NCBI RefSeq assembly: GCF_013373795.3
Contig: NZ_CP088022.1
Location: forward strand, 1,178,001 to 1,242,000
Reading direction: 5' to 3'
DNA: 64,000 nucleotides
Origin: Bradyrhizobium quebecense
Lineage (GTDB): Bacteria > Pseudomonadota > Alphaproteobacteria > Rhizobiales > Xanthobacteraceae
Shown here: positions 47,820 through 58,041 of the stretch, in pieces
Position numbering within the stretch: position 1 is the first letter of the stretch
How the letters are laid out: the number at the start of each line of letters is the position of its first letter
Made by a program: the position numbers and the translations under genes
Notes under the pieces: generated by a model
Seen by the model: only the letters and a program-made list of their open reading frames with translations
Told to the model about the DNA's origin: nothing
Database searches by the model: none

Positions 47820-48157
47820 AGCTAGTGATACCGGCGTGCCTGTGGCCCAGTTTGGCGCTTTAGGGCCTCATTCCCCGGCATCCATAGCGCAGTTCCGTTT
47901 CCAAGTAATTGGTAATTGTGGCGTAATTTCCCAGATGCATTGCAATATATTGGCAGCAATTCGTAGCCAGTAAATCTACGGGAGACGGGGCCTGCACGTG
48001 GCCGCAGCCGCGATCAAGAAGCGCATCAGGGCCCTGTTAAGTGGGATTTTAGGGAACTCCGTCTACAATTGGCGGTTGGCGGTGTGGGCAATATGACGGT
48101 ATCGTGGCGTTGGTGGCCCACGCCGATTTTCGGTCGGATCTCCCGGGGGTTAGTTAG
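47820..48157. other. 338-bp divergent intergenic region
   Basis: AT-richer than its surroundings (GTAATTGTGGCGTAATTTCC and GCAATATATTGGCAGC near 47900-47960), so probably promoter-rich. TTAA-N7-TTTA at 48037-48051 is one base away from a CtrA box. No gene is seen. Confidence 0.45.
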
Positions 48158-49033
48158 ATGATGGTTGGTCTGTTGGTCGTCGGCGTGGGCCTGGTTGTGG
48201 CGGGCTTGGCGGCGATCGGCTTGGGAATCCCCTACAAGGAATTCAGCGTCGGCGGCGCGTTGATCACGACAGGCGTGACCGGCGTTTGCACCGGCGCGAT
48301 CGTGCTGGCGCTCGCCGCCATCCTTCGGGAACTCCAGGTCATCGCCAGGCGGCTAGATCCCGTTGCCGCAGGCGCCCGGACCGAGGTTCCGCTAGCGTCT
48401 GCAACTTCCCCGCGCAATGCCGCCGAGGATCCTGTTTTCCCGCCGCCGCGCGAGCCCAAGGTCGCCGCGCCTCCGCCGCCGGTCCCGCCATCCGCGTCCA
48501 CGGCCCCGCCGCCCTGGCACGACGAAATCCCCCCGCGTGGCGCGCCGGGCGAGGCGCCGCCGCCCGTGCCGGGTGGAGCGTCCCCGGAGGGCGAAGCCAC
48601 GCCCAAGCGGCGCAACCTGTTGTTTTCGTCCTCGCGGAAGGAACGCGAGCGGGCCCAGAGCCGTACGGCCGAGCCGCTGACGCCGGATCTGCTGTCGCCG
48701 GAGTTGCGTCCTGGTCCGGCCGCGCCCGCGCCGGCAACGTTCGACGATGCCTGGCCGAAGGCCGAGCGGCCGAGGTCGGTCGATGTCACCCCACGGCGCA
48801 CGCCCCGGCCGTCGACCTTCGGCGAGACCCAGTCAGCCGGCGCGGCGCCATCATCGGGCCATCCACCGCCGCCCCAGGAGCAGCCGCCGGTGACCGTGCT
48901 CAAATCGGGCGTCGTCGACGGCATGGCCTATTCGCTCTATTCGGACGGATCGATCGAGGCGCAGATGCCGGAGGGCATGATGCGGTTTACCTCGATCGAC
49001 GAGCTCAGGTCGCATCTGGAGCAGCGGCCTTAA
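48158..49033 (+). CDS. Membrane-anchored Pro-rich hypothetical protein
   Basis: A 291-residue protein. Two N-terminal membrane helices (about 3-25 and 32-58) are followed by a long Pro/Ala-rich, mostly disordered linker (75-235) and a conserved-looking C-terminal segment (TVLKSGVVDGMAYSLYSDGSIE, continuing to SIDELRSHLEQRP, about 245-291). The architecture suggests a membrane protein that holds a small soluble domain away from the membrane. I do not recognise a family. A MucR-type regulator gene lies 182 bp downstream on the same strand. Confidence 0.65.
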   Translation: MMVGLLVVGVGLVVAGLAAIGLGIPYKEFSVGGALITTGVTGVCTGAIVLALAAILRELQVIARRLDPVAAGARTEVPLASATSPRNAAEDPVFPPPREPKVAAPPPPVPPSASTAPPPWHDEIPPRGAPGEAPPPVPGGASPEGEATPKRRNLLFSSSRKERERAQSRTAEPLTPDLLSPELRPGPAAPAPATFDDAWPKAERPRSVDVTPRRTPRPSTFGETQSAGAAPSSGHPPPPQEQPPVTVLKSGVVDGMAYSLYSDGSIEAQMPEGMMRFTSIDELRSHLEQRP

Positions 49034-49215
49034 GGTCCGCATCAATACTTGCGAGCGGCCGGTTCGAGGCCGGAAAAATACGGCTGTTCTTGTCAGATTT
49101 GCTGTAATCCGCTCATATTCGCGAAGTAGTACGCGATTCCATTGATGTATTGCTGCACGCGGATACTGTCCGGTTGGGGGCGCCGGGCCGTCGATAGCAC
49201 GGGGAAGGTTGAGCC

Positions 49216-49629
49216 ATGTCCGATACGTCAGGCAAAACGCCGGTCGAGCTGACCGCAAACATCGTTTCGGCCTATCTCAGCAACAATCCGACGCCGGCCT
49301 CGGATATTCCGAGCCTGATCAGCCAGGTCCACGCGGCGCTGCTGCGGGTGTCGAGCGGCCGCGCCGACACGCCGAGCGAGCCGGCCAAGCCGGCGGTGTC
49401 GACGAAGAAGTCGATCACGCCGGAATATCTGGTGTGTCTCGAAGACGGCAAGCGCTTCAAGTCGCTCAAGCGCCATTTGCGCACGCAGTACAACATGACG
49501 CCCGAGCAATATCGCGACAAATGGGGCTTGCCGGCCGACTATCCGATGGTGGCGCCGAACTATGCGGTGGCCCGGTCGCAGCTCGCCAAGAAGATGGGAC
49601 TTGGCCAGCAGGCGCGGAAGCGGAAGTAA
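49216..49629 (+). CDS. MucR/Ros-family transcriptional regulator with reduced zinc site
   Basis: A 137-residue regulator with the MucR/Ros signature KRFKSLKRHL and MTPEQYRDKWGLP in the C-terminal half. Ros-type proteins coordinate zinc with C-x2-C-x9-H-x4-H. Here C74 and H87 remain, but the second Cys is D77 and the second His is replaced (Q91/Y92), so zinc binding is probably lost or altered. Family members repress or activate exopolysaccharide, motility and cell-cycle genes in rhizobia. The gene stands alone between a membrane protein gene and a convergent sufE. Confidence 0.85.
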   Translation: MSDTSGKTPVELTANIVSAYLSNNPTPASDIPSLISQVHAALLRVSSGRADTPSEPAKPAVSTKKSITPEYLVCLEDGKRFKSLKRHLRTQYNMTPEQYRDKWGLPADYPMVAPNYAVARSQLAKKMGLGQQARKRK

Positions 49630-49634
49630 GGGTT

Positions 49635-50066
49635 TTACGCGGCGGACGCCAGCGCTTCGCGCGCGTCGTTGCGGATGCGATCGACCATAGAGCGGAGGCC
49701 GTTGGAGCGCTGCGGCGTCAGATGGTCGCGGAAGCCGAACTCGTCGAACAGCGCGAGCGCGTCGGTGGCGAGGATTTCCTTCGGCGTGTGCCCGGAAAAC
49801 AGCGTCAGCACGATCGCGACCAGGCCGCGCACGATGTGGGCGTCGCTGTCGCCGATATAGTTCAGGCGCGGTTCGCCATTGGCATCGCGATCGATCCGCT
49901 TCGACAGCCAGACCTGGCTGACGCAACCCTGCACCTTGTTCTCGGCCGAGTGCTCCGCCTCCGACAACGGCTCCAGCGTGCGGCCGAGCTCGATGACATA
50001 GCGGTAACGGTCGTCCCACTCGTCCAGCAGCGCAAAATTGTCCCTGATTTCGTCGATCGTCGTCAT
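49635..50066 (-). CDS. sufE: SufE-family cysteine desulfurase activator
   Basis: A 143-residue SufE: the persulfide-accepting cysteine is C48 in NKVQGCVSQVW, and SGHTPKEIL is also typical. SufE takes sulfur from the desulfurase SufS and passes it to the SufBCD scaffold for Fe-S cluster assembly. The start at 50066 (MTTIDEI) matches the family; ATG 50078 would add four residues. It is not near the rest of suf. The gene is convergent with the mucR-type gene, 5 bp between their stops. Confidence 0.9.
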   Translation of the reverse strand: MTTIDEIRDNFALLDEWDDRYRYVIELGRTLEPLSEAEHSAENKVQGCVSQVWLSKRIDRDANGEPRLNYIGDSDAHIVRGLVAIVLTLFSGHTPKEILATDALALFDEFGFRDHLTPQRSNGLRSMVDRIRNDAREALASAA

Positions 50067-50148
50067 CGTGGCCCGCATCCTATTCTCGACGGCTTATATA
50101 GGAAGGCGGGCCGCGAATGCGACGAAAATGGAACCGGTTCCCGGTTGT

Positions 50149-50200
50149 TTTGACGCGTTTTCTTCACGCGAGCCGGCATCCGCCTCACGCGAAAGCGCTC
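50149..50200. repeat. Repeat GACGCG...CACGCGAGCCGGCATC, copy 2
   Basis: TTTTGACGCGTTTTCTTCACG then AGCCGGCATCCGCCTC and GAAAGCGCTC, the same family as 46115-46169. It lies between the sufE start and the DUF5330 stop. Confidence 0.5.
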
Positions 50201-50209
50201 GATTGGCGC

Positions 50210-50587
50210 TTACGGCATCGGCGGCAGGCGGAATTCAATCATCTGATCGTCCGCCGTCAGCGTGTCGCGGGACGCGCCCGGGTCGGTATCATCCTTGCCG
50301 ATCGAGCCGGTGTGGTCGGGCGGCTTCTTGTCGGTGATGATCTGGTAGAGCTTGCGCGCACCATCGGTCGCGCGCTGGCCGATCGCGGTCGCGGCCTGGC
50401 CGCCGACTTCGCAGGCGGAAGGCTGACGCTTGCAGAATTGACCCATGTCGTTGATCGTCGCCGTCGCGGCCGACACCGCGTCCGATGCGCTGATCTGCGG
50501 TGTCTTGTCCGCTTCAGGTGTTTTGTCTCTCGGCAGCAGCACGAGCACAAGCCCGAGCCAGAATGCCAAACGCAGCAGGAAGAACAT
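50210..50587 (-). CDS. DUF5330 family protein
   Basis: A 125-residue protein starting MFFLLRLAFWLGLVLVLLP. One N-terminal membrane helix or uncleaved signal (about 3-21) is followed by a soluble part with two conserved cysteines (FCKRQPSACEV), probably disulfide-bonded in the periplasm, and a polar C-terminus. It matches my memory of DUF5330, an alphaproteobacterial family of unknown function. ATG 50587 is used because the longer frame to 50857 is not family-like. Confidence 0.75.
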   Translation of the reverse strand: MFFLLRLAFWLGLVLVLLPRDKTPEADKTPQISASDAVSAATATINDMGQFCKRQPSACEVGGQAATAIGQRATDGARKLYQIITDKKPPDHTGSIGKDDTDPGASRDTLTADDQMIEFRLPPMP

Positions 50588-51021
50588 GGCGCGATCCCGG
50601 TCGTCTATCTTGTCTTTTGCTTCTTGCGCGGTCGATGCCGCTATTGCCCTCACGGTTAGCATCGGTCGATAAATCGGAAGTATCTGCATTGAAGTAAATC
50701 CGCCGAAAAATCGCGGAAAATTCGCCTGAGTTGATTCGCCGTAAATTTTCGATTGATGGCAGCTGACGGGTGCCAAATCGGCATACTGCGCCGCGTCCAC
50801 CATTTCGAAACCATAGTTTGTCGCACCCGGAAACCAGCCGTTCACCATCCCCGACAAATGACCGGTGAATGACAGCGTCGAAGCCTCGCCAATGCACGGT
50901 GTTTGGCAGCAGGCCGCCCCGCCTTAGCGTTCGCTTAAGTTCGCTCTGACACGTTGGCCTGCAATCACAAAGGAGGCGTTCCGGCGCGTCTGTCTGACGA
51001 TTAAGCCGAAGCGCGAGTGCT
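50588..51021. other. 434-bp intergenic region upstream of histidine kinase
   Basis: No convincing gene is present. It carries a CtrA-like motif (50924-50938), a GATTC sequence of the GANTC (CcrM) type at about 50733, and AT-rich tracts (ATTTTCGATTG near 50746) suggesting promoters on both strands. Confidence 0.45.
50924..50938. promoter_or_regulatory. CtrA-like box TTAG-N7-TTAA
   Basis: TTAG (50924-50927) and TTAA (50935-50938) with 7 bases between, one base from the TTAA-N7-TTAA CtrA consensus. It is 84 bp upstream of the histidine kinase start. Confidence 0.33.
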
Positions 51022-52825
<1,804 letters not shown>

Positions 52826-52833
<8 letters not shown>

Positions 52834-53575
52834 ACAGACTTTGGATGACGACGAAACGCCGCGCCGTCGCCGCGGCGCCAAGGCGGTGGCCATCGCGGCC
52901 GAGGAGGAACGTGGCCTCGTCCTGCGCCTGCTGCTGCACAGTCCGAAGGATCTGGTTGCGGGCGTGCTGGCATTGTCCGCCATTGTTGCGATCCTGATCA
53001 ATGCGCTGTTCCTGCAGGCTGGCCGTCATCCGTCGCCGATGTTCGGCGGCTCGGTCGTGACGCTGCCGCCGCCGGCCCCGGTTGCCGCCGCCATCAGTCC
53101 GATTCCGCGCCCGCGTCCGGCCGAGGCCGCCGCCCGATCGGTCGAGCCCGCTGCCGTGGAACCATCAAGGCCGGTCGACGTGAAGCCGGTGGAGACCAAG
53201 CCCGCCGAGTCCAGGTCCGTTGAAGCCAAGCCGGTGGAGCCCAAATCGGTTGAAGCGAAGCCGGTCGATCCGATGGCCAGCCTGGTGATGAAGTCGACCG
53301 CCGCGCCGCCGGCATCTGCGCCATCCAGCGTCCCTCGTCCGCCGGCGCCGATCCCGACACAGCATCTGAGCCCGGCCGGCAAGCGCATCGCAGCGGTCCA
53401 GCGGACGCTGACCGAATATGGCTACGGCCAGCTCAAGCCGACCGGCACGATCGGTTCGGACACGCAGACCGCGATCGCGAAATTCGAGCGCGCGCGCAAG
53501 CTGCCGGTGACCGGACAGATGTCCGATCGCCTCGTGCACGAGCTCAGCACGATGATCGGGCATTCGATCGACTAG
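52826..53575 (+). CDS. Membrane-anchored peptidoglycan-binding protein
   Basis: A 249-residue protein with a charged cytoplasmic N-terminus and one membrane helix (about 43-65). A Pro/Ala/Lys/Glu-rich periplasmic spacer contains short near-repeats (VEPKSVEAKPV type, about 105-155), and a C-terminal PG_binding_1 domain follows (about 180-245: RIAAVQRTLTEYGYGQ, then TIGSDTQTAIAKFERAR). It should tether the inner membrane to peptidoglycan. It starts at GTG 52826 inside the histidine kinase gene, implying coupled expression. Confidence 0.82.
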
Positions 53576-53587
53576 ATTTTGTCCTCC

Positions 53588-53618
53588 CGTCATGGCCGGG
53601 TGTTACCCGGCCATGACG
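53588..53618. repeat. CGTCATGGCCGGGT hairpin repeat, possible terminator
   Basis: CGTCATGGCCGGGT (53588-53601) pairs perfectly with its complement at 53605-53618 across GTT, giving a 14-base stem. This unit is a common Bradyrhizobium intergenic hairpin. It lies between convergent genes and may stop transcription from both sides, although there is no T-run. Confidence 0.6.
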
Positions 53619-53635
53619 TCTCTCCTCGACTGTCA

Positions 53636-54925
53636 TCAGACGGCTTCGCCCAGCAGAACGTCCCGGACCTCGTCGGAGAACGGCTTCTTGCGGCCGGCCA
53701 CCAGCACCGATTCCGGATCGTCGCGATCCGGAATAGCGCGCGGCATGCCGTGATCGAGCAGGGCCTGCGCGCAGCCCACCCAATCGCCGCCACTGACCGG
53801 CTCATTGCAGGATGCCCATGAAAGGCTGCCGGACGCGTTGTCGCCAAAACCGTGCTGCTCGGTCCACTCCGCGCCGGGCTCGAGCAGGAAACGCGTCAGC
53901 GCGGCATTGCCGCGGAACACCGCATGATTGAGCGCGGATGCATCCCAATCGCCGCCGCGCACCGCGATGGGCCAGCCCAGCTTGACCATCAGCCGCACCG
54001 CATCGTCGCCGCCTGCCGCAGCGAGCTCGGGAAGCAGCCGCAACTGCCTTGGTGAAAGCGATCCCGGAAGATCTGACCGGGCGGCCTGGATCCCCCGCGC
54101 TTCGTCTTCGTCGCCGCTGCTGCACGCCGCGACGAAACGCTCGTCATCGGCCAGCGTCTCATCGCCGGTGCGTTGCCGCAGCAGTTCGGCGACCTCGGTC
54201 AGTCCAAACTGCAAAGCGTAGCGGTAGGCGCTGAGACCGTCCGGTGTCGTGATGTGTGGATCCGCGCCGGCGTTGAGCAAGGCCGCGATGCATGTCCGCG
54301 ATCGCCGCCGCCGGATCGCCCACATCAGCGGCGATCCGCAATCCGTCAACGGCGCGTTGCGGGCAGGTTCATTTGGATCGCCGCCGTGCCGCAGTAGCAA
54401 TTCGAGCGCCGGCACGTTCTCGTCGTCGAGCACCTTGTACATCGCGTTGGTGCCTGCGATCCGCGCGCCGTGCTCGAGCAGGGCGCCTGTCGTCACAGAG
54501 CCTTCGAGCGAGTGGTACAGCGATTCATTGTCGTTCGGATTGGCGCCAGCCTCGAGCAACAGCCGGGTCAGCCCGAGATCGTGATTGCGCCCGGCGGCGC
54601 CATACAGGGCCGACAGCGGATTGCTGTCATCGGGGGCATCGAGCGATCCGGGCGGCCAACGGCTGCTGATGTGCTGGTCGGGATCGGCGCCGGCCTCAAG
54701 CAGCAGGCGCGCGCAGCGATGCAGCCGCGCCTGAAATTCCGGAATCTGCAGCAGGCTGGAATGCGCCACCGCGACCAGCGGCGGCAGTTTCAACCGACCG
54801 CCGGGGCGGTTGACCCATGCGGGATCATCGGCTGCGGTGCGCCGTATCGTCTCCTCGTCGCCGACGGCGCAGGCGAGATAGGGATCATCGGCCACAAGAT
54901 CGGGATCCTCTGTGAGCATCCGCAC
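53636..54925 (-). CDS. Ankyrin-repeat protein, 3' part of a gene split by an in-frame stop
   Basis: 429 codons from GTG 54925 (or ATG 54919) with ankyrin-type repeats (LLLEAGADPDQ, LLLEAGANPND, LLRHGGDPNEP, LLNAGADPHIT). The reading frame is the same as that of the fragment at 54989-55279, and the codons between continue sensibly (LQLVYAADVDGTTDRAN). The only interruption is a TGA at 54989-54991, so this is the back part of one gene of about 547 codons. It could be translated alone only if a ribosome restarts near 54925; no good RBS is seen there. Confidence 0.7.
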   Translation of the reverse strand: MRMLTEDPDLVADDPYLACAVGDEETIRRTAADDPAWVNRPGGRLKLPPLVAVAHSSLLQIPEFQARLHRCARLLLEAGADPDQHISSRWPPGSLDAPDDSNPLSALYGAAGRNHDLGLTRLLLEAGANPNDNESLYHSLEGSVTTGALLEHGARIAGTNAMYKVLDDENVPALELLLRHGGDPNEPARNAPLTDCGSPLMWAIRRRRSRTCIAALLNAGADPHITTPDGLSAYRYALQFGLTEVAELLRQRTGDETLADDERFVAACSSGDEDEARGIQAARSDLPGSLSPRQLRLLPELAAAGGDDAVRLMVKLGWPIAVRGGDWDASALNHAVFRGNAALTRFLLEPGAEWTEQHGFGDNASGSLSWASCNEPVSGGDWVGCAQALLDHGMPRAIPDRDDPESVLVAGRKKPFSDEVRDVLLGEAV

Positions 54926-54988
54926 CGCGACGCGCGGATTGGCGCGATCGGTGGTACCGTCGACGTCTGCGGCATAGACCAGCTGCAG

Positions 54989-55279
54989 TCATCGCCGCAC
55001 CCGGTCGGCCTTGCTCTTGCCTGGCGGCAATTGGGCTTCGACATAGCGCCGCAGGTCCGGCCATGAGGCGAAGCCGAGATCGCGCGCCACGCAGGACTGC
55101 GCGTCGTGGAGCCGCAGATCAAGTGCGACGATCTGCGCGTCGCTGCGCCCGGCCGCAGCCGGAAGCGCCTGCCGGAAGCGGGCGTAGGCCTCCGGGGCCT
55201 GTCGCCGGTAAAGGCGAATGAGCTCCTTGGCCTGCTTCTTCAGATGTTCGAGATTCAATCGCGCGGGCGATCGGTCCAT
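54989..55279 (-). CDS. N-terminal part of the split ankyrin protein
   Basis: 96 codons from ATG 55279: a helical N-terminal region LEHLKKQAKELIRLYRR and HDAQSCVARDLGFASWPDLRRYVE. This is the usual head of a family of ankyrin proteins in which the repeats follow directly. It ends at TGA (54989-54991) after ADRVRR. The next codons in the same frame are still family-like, so TGA probably replaces TGG (Trp). Either the gene is a pseudogene or the short product is functional by itself. Confidence 0.7.
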   Translation of the reverse strand: MDRSPARLNLEHLKKQAKELIRLYRRQAPEAYARFRQALPAAAGRSDAQIVALDLRLHDAQSCVARDLGFASWPDLRRYVEAQLPPGKSKADRVRR

Positions 55280-55505
55280 GGAAACCTCCGTGCATCAATC
55301 GCCGATGGTCCACAAAACCGGCTGCACAAAGGCTTGGTTGGCCGCGTATCAGGTGCAAGTGGGTTCAACCCTTCCCGTGGACCCGGGCGCGGCTTGCACC
55401 GCAGATGCAAGGATATGAGCGAGGTTTGTTTCGGTCAACCCGCCGGTGTGTGATGCCGCCTGTGACAATTGGACGTGGCCACGGCGCTGGCCTATAGGTC
55501 GGCGC

Positions 55506-55850
55506 ATGCGATTGAAAACCAGCATATGGGTCGCGGCGTATCTGCGTCGCTGCCAGACCGAAGGCGTGTTCGGCGCGATCCGCAAGAAGGGCGCCGAGGA
55601 AGCCGGCGCCGTGTTCGTCAAGGTGGCGCTGATGGACGGCAATGCGATGCTGTATGCGCCGGCGCCGCAGACGGTTTATGACGACAGCCGTCCGGCCGAG
55701 CGGCTGTTCGTGCCGACGGCGCAGCAGCCGGTGTCCGAGCCTTCGGTCGAGGAGCGATTGACCAAGGAGCTCCGCTTCGATCCCGATGCCTGGATCGTGG
55801 AGACCGAAGATCGCGCCGGGCGGCACTTTCTCGATCTGGCGAAGGCCTAG
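55506..55850 (+). CDS. DUF1491 family protein
   Basis: A 114-residue protein matching DUF1491: MRLKTSIWVAAYLRRCQTEG at the start and the YDDSRPAERLF and DAWIVETEDRAGRHFLDL segments. It is soluble, cytoplasmic and of unknown function. ATG 55506 is used. The TAG stop shares CTAG with the TAG of the convergent DUF2336 gene. It is divergent from the ankyrin gene. Confidence 0.82.
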   Translation: MRLKTSIWVAAYLRRCQTEGVFGAIRKKGAEEAGAVFVKVALMDGNAMLYAPAPQTVYDDSRPAERLFVPTAQQPVSEPSVEERLTKELRFDPDAWIVETEDRAGRHFLDLAKA

Positions 55851-56818
55851 CTTCCAGACTTCTGGTTGCGAATGCCAGGCGCGCTGCCCGGTTGAATCGC
55901 CGGTCGCGTCGGCGAGGATACCGCGCGCACGCGATGGCGCTCGTCATCATAGAGCGACGAGCGATACTTGGCGCGCGCCACTGCCATGGTCGAGCCGCGC
56001 CATGCCGCCAGCATCACCAGCGCGGAGCGCTCGCTGAGACGATCGTAGAGCCGCGACAGCCGATAGACATAGTTGACCGACGAGCCGGCTTCCGGATTGA
56101 GGAACATCAGGATCCGCTGGAATGCGGCGCTCGAGACATCAAGCGCCCGCATCGCGCAGGCGAGCGGCTCGCCGCCGGGATCATTGACGACCTCCGCCGC
56201 GATCCGCGACGGCAGGATCAGTGCCTCGCCGAGTTCGAGCGCGAAGTTATCGAGGTCCTCGGCAAATGCCGCCATCTCCAGGATATGGATCGCGCGCGCG
56301 GCGCGAGCCGCCGGAATCCGCGCCGCGGCCTTCAGCGGCGTCGCCTGCAGATTGTGCAGGATCTGCGCGCGCTCCTTCGCGCTGGCGGCAAAGAACATGT
56401 CGGAGATCTCGGCGGCATCGTTTGGCCGCATCGCAAGGCTCGCGGCCATCCGCAGCTCTGCCTCGGTCGGGATCTTGGCGGGCAGCGCGGACGGTGCGGG
56501 TGCGGGAATTGGCGCGGCAGCCGGCATCGGCTGCTCCGGACCGGTGCGGCGCAGCCCGAGCTTGTCCATGATCCTGGCGGGCGTTGCCGGATAGATCGCA
56601 AGCCGCGCGCGGACGGCGGCGCGGGTCGCGTCGTCGACCTCGTCGATCAGGCGCGACGTCAGCTCGACGAACTGGCGCTCTTCATCTGCGGAGTGCGCGC
56701 TCGCCTGCACATACAGGTCGGTCAGGACGCGCAGCAAAGTGGGGCGGATGTCGACTCCCTCGCGGCGGGAGAGCGTCATCAGCCCATCGAAACCAGGAAA
56801 TAGCGGAGCTGCGCTCAT
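55847..56818 (-). CDS. DUF2336 family protein (second copy in window)
   Basis: A 323-residue helical cytoplasmic protein of the DUF2336 family, paralogous to the gene at 19276-20382. A Pro/Ala-rich linker (about 95-115) separates an N-terminal helical segment from the core (about 120-290). There is no enzyme motif. The upstream region holds two perfect CtrA boxes, suggesting cell-cycle control. It is divergent from the small-protein/lipoprotein operon at 57075. Confidence 0.75.
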   Translation of the reverse strand: MSAAPLFPGFDGLMTLSRREGVDIRPTLLRVLTDLYVQASAHSADEERQFVELTSRLIDEVDDATRAAVRARLAIYPATPARIMDKLGLRRTGPEQPMPAAAPIPAPAPSALPAKIPTEAELRMAASLAMRPNDAAEISDMFFAASAKERAQILHNLQATPLKAAARIPAARAARAIHILEMAAFAEDLDNFALELGEALILPSRIAAEVVNDPGGEPLACAMRALDVSSAAFQRILMFLNPEAGSSVNYVYRLSRLYDRLSERSALVMLAAWRGSTMAVARAKYRSSLYDDERHRVRAVSSPTRPAIQPGSAPGIRNQKSGS

Positions 56819-56889
56819 CTCGGGCGTACGCGACTTGCCAATAAGACTCGGTTTGAAAACCTTGTGGCAGCGAGCCTACGCAGGCTGTT

Positions 56890-56904
56890 TTAAGACGCAG
56901 TTAA
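56890..56904. promoter_or_regulatory. Perfect CtrA box TTAA-N7-TTAA (site 1)
   Basis: TTAA (56890-56893), GACGCAG, TTAA (56901-56904). It fits the full CtrA consensus and lies 72 bp upstream of the DUF2336 start on the minus strand. With site 2 it brackets the divergent promoter region. Confidence 0.7.
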
Positions 56905-56991
56905 GGAAAACAAGCCGTGAAGGCGAACGCTCGAATTTGCACGTGTCTATTGAGGCACAGCACCACATCCGTAACCGTCCGTATCGGCGGC

Positions 56992-57006
56992 TTAAGATGT
57001 CGTTAA
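56992..57006. promoter_or_regulatory. Perfect CtrA box TTAA-N7-TTAA (site 2)
   Basis: TTAA (56992-56995), GATGTCG, TTAA (57003-57006), the second half extended to TTAACCAT, the best-known CtrA half-site. It lies 69 bp upstream of ATG 57075, and a further TTAA occurs at 57019-57022. Confidence 0.72.
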
Positions 57007-57074
57007 CCATGCGCGTTCTTAACTCGGCGAGCGCGGGGCAAATCATGTCCGTGCGGGGCCAGAGAGAACGGAAC

Positions 57075-57269
57075 ATGGGCACCATCGTTGAGTTTCCGGC
57101 GGATGCGGCTGCACGGCGGCCGAGCGTTGCCGGCGCTGCCGGCGAAGGCATGGGGACCGTGCTGATCCTTCCCGTCGTGCGGATCGAGCGAACGACGGAG
57201 GAGACCGGTGGCGGTCGCGGACCGGAGCAGGGCACTGCGCAGGGCCGTCGTCGCCGACGCCGCTCCTGA
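57075..57269 (+). CDS. Small Arg-rich-tail hypothetical protein (64 aa)
   Basis: A 64-residue ORF (MGTIVEFPADAAARRPS, then MGTVLILPVVRIER in the middle, ending in a run of arginines). ATG 57075 follows AACGGAAC, a weak RBS. The pattern 'MGT-V-x-F/L-P' appears twice (residues 1-7 and 26-32), as if the protein contained a short internal repeat. I believe it is conserved in relatives, but cannot check. It ends 4 bp before ATG 57274 of the lipoprotein gene, so the two are translationally close. CtrA boxes lie just upstream. Confidence 0.55.
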   Translation: MGTIVEFPADAAARRPSVAGAAGEGMGTVLILPVVRIERTTEETGGGRGPEQGTAQGRRRRRRS

Positions 57270-57273
57270 TCCA

Positions 57274-58041
57274 ATGCCGGAACTTGCGCAGCGGACCGCC
57301 GCCCGGCGGTCACTCCCGGCGCTGATCCTGCTGTTGGCGGGCTCGGCGCTTGCGGGCTGCAGCGGCGGCGATTTCGGCCGCACCCGCGCCGACTTCCGCA
57401 ACGACGACATGCATCGCTGGATGGGTGCCGAAGCGACCGGCAGCGTCGGCAAGAACGCCTCGCAATTCCAGCTCACCGAACACGAACGTCAGCTGCGCGA
57501 TCTCGCCTATCAGTTCATCGAGCCGCCGCTGTCGCGACCGGCGTGGAAGAGCGTGTACGGCGACTACCAGCCGCTGCCTTCGCCGTGGCGGCAGAAGGTC
57601 GTGTTCGATCGCACGGCGTATGGCCGCAATCTGATCGACGAGCCACATCGCTCGTTCGCGTCGCGCTATTCGCTGCTGATCGACCAGGTCCGCGACGACA
57701 TCACGCGCTTCGAGCCGTTCTTCGCCACCGCAATCCAGGTGATCGAGCTGGATCGCAAGCGCAGTGCCAGCCTCAAGATGATCGCCGACGTGTCGCCGCG
57801 CGAGAAGGCGGACGCGGTGGCACGGATGGAAGAGAATACGCTGATCGTGCAATGGGTGCAGCAGAGCCTGGAGCGGCGGATCTCGTCCTATCGCTGGGCA
57901 CTGGAGCGGCTGGTGATCCAGGCGCCCGATGGCATGGCCGCCGACGCCGAACGCCAGATCAACGAGCTCGCCCGGCTCACCGCCAATGCGCCGCTGGTCT
58001 CAGGACCGGCCACGGGCCAGGCCGTGGTGTCGAAGGGCTAG
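57274..58041 (+). CDS. Predicted lipoprotein
   Basis: A 255-residue exported protein with a lipobox (hydrophobic core then GSALAGC, lipidated C29). Amphipathic, charged helices follow through the mature part (RQLRDLAYQFIEPP, then a long helical region 120-220). No enzyme motif. ATG 57274 gives a proper signal peptide. The open frame also starts at GTG 57208, which has a good RBS (GGAGGA) but would put 22 extra residues before the signal and overlap the small gene. The stop shares CTAG with the convergent LysR gene. Confidence 0.7.
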   Translation: MPELAQRTAARRSLPALILLLAGSALAGCSGGDFGRTRADFRNDDMHRWMGAEATGSVGKNASQFQLTEHERQLRDLAYQFIEPPLSRPAWKSVYGDYQPLPSPWRQKVVFDRTAYGRNLIDEPHRSFASRYSLLIDQVRDDITRFEPFFATAIQVIELDRKRSASLKMIADVSPREKADAVARMEENTLIVQWVQQSLERRISSYRWALERLVIQAPDGMAADAERQINELARLTANAPLVSGPATGQAVVSKG

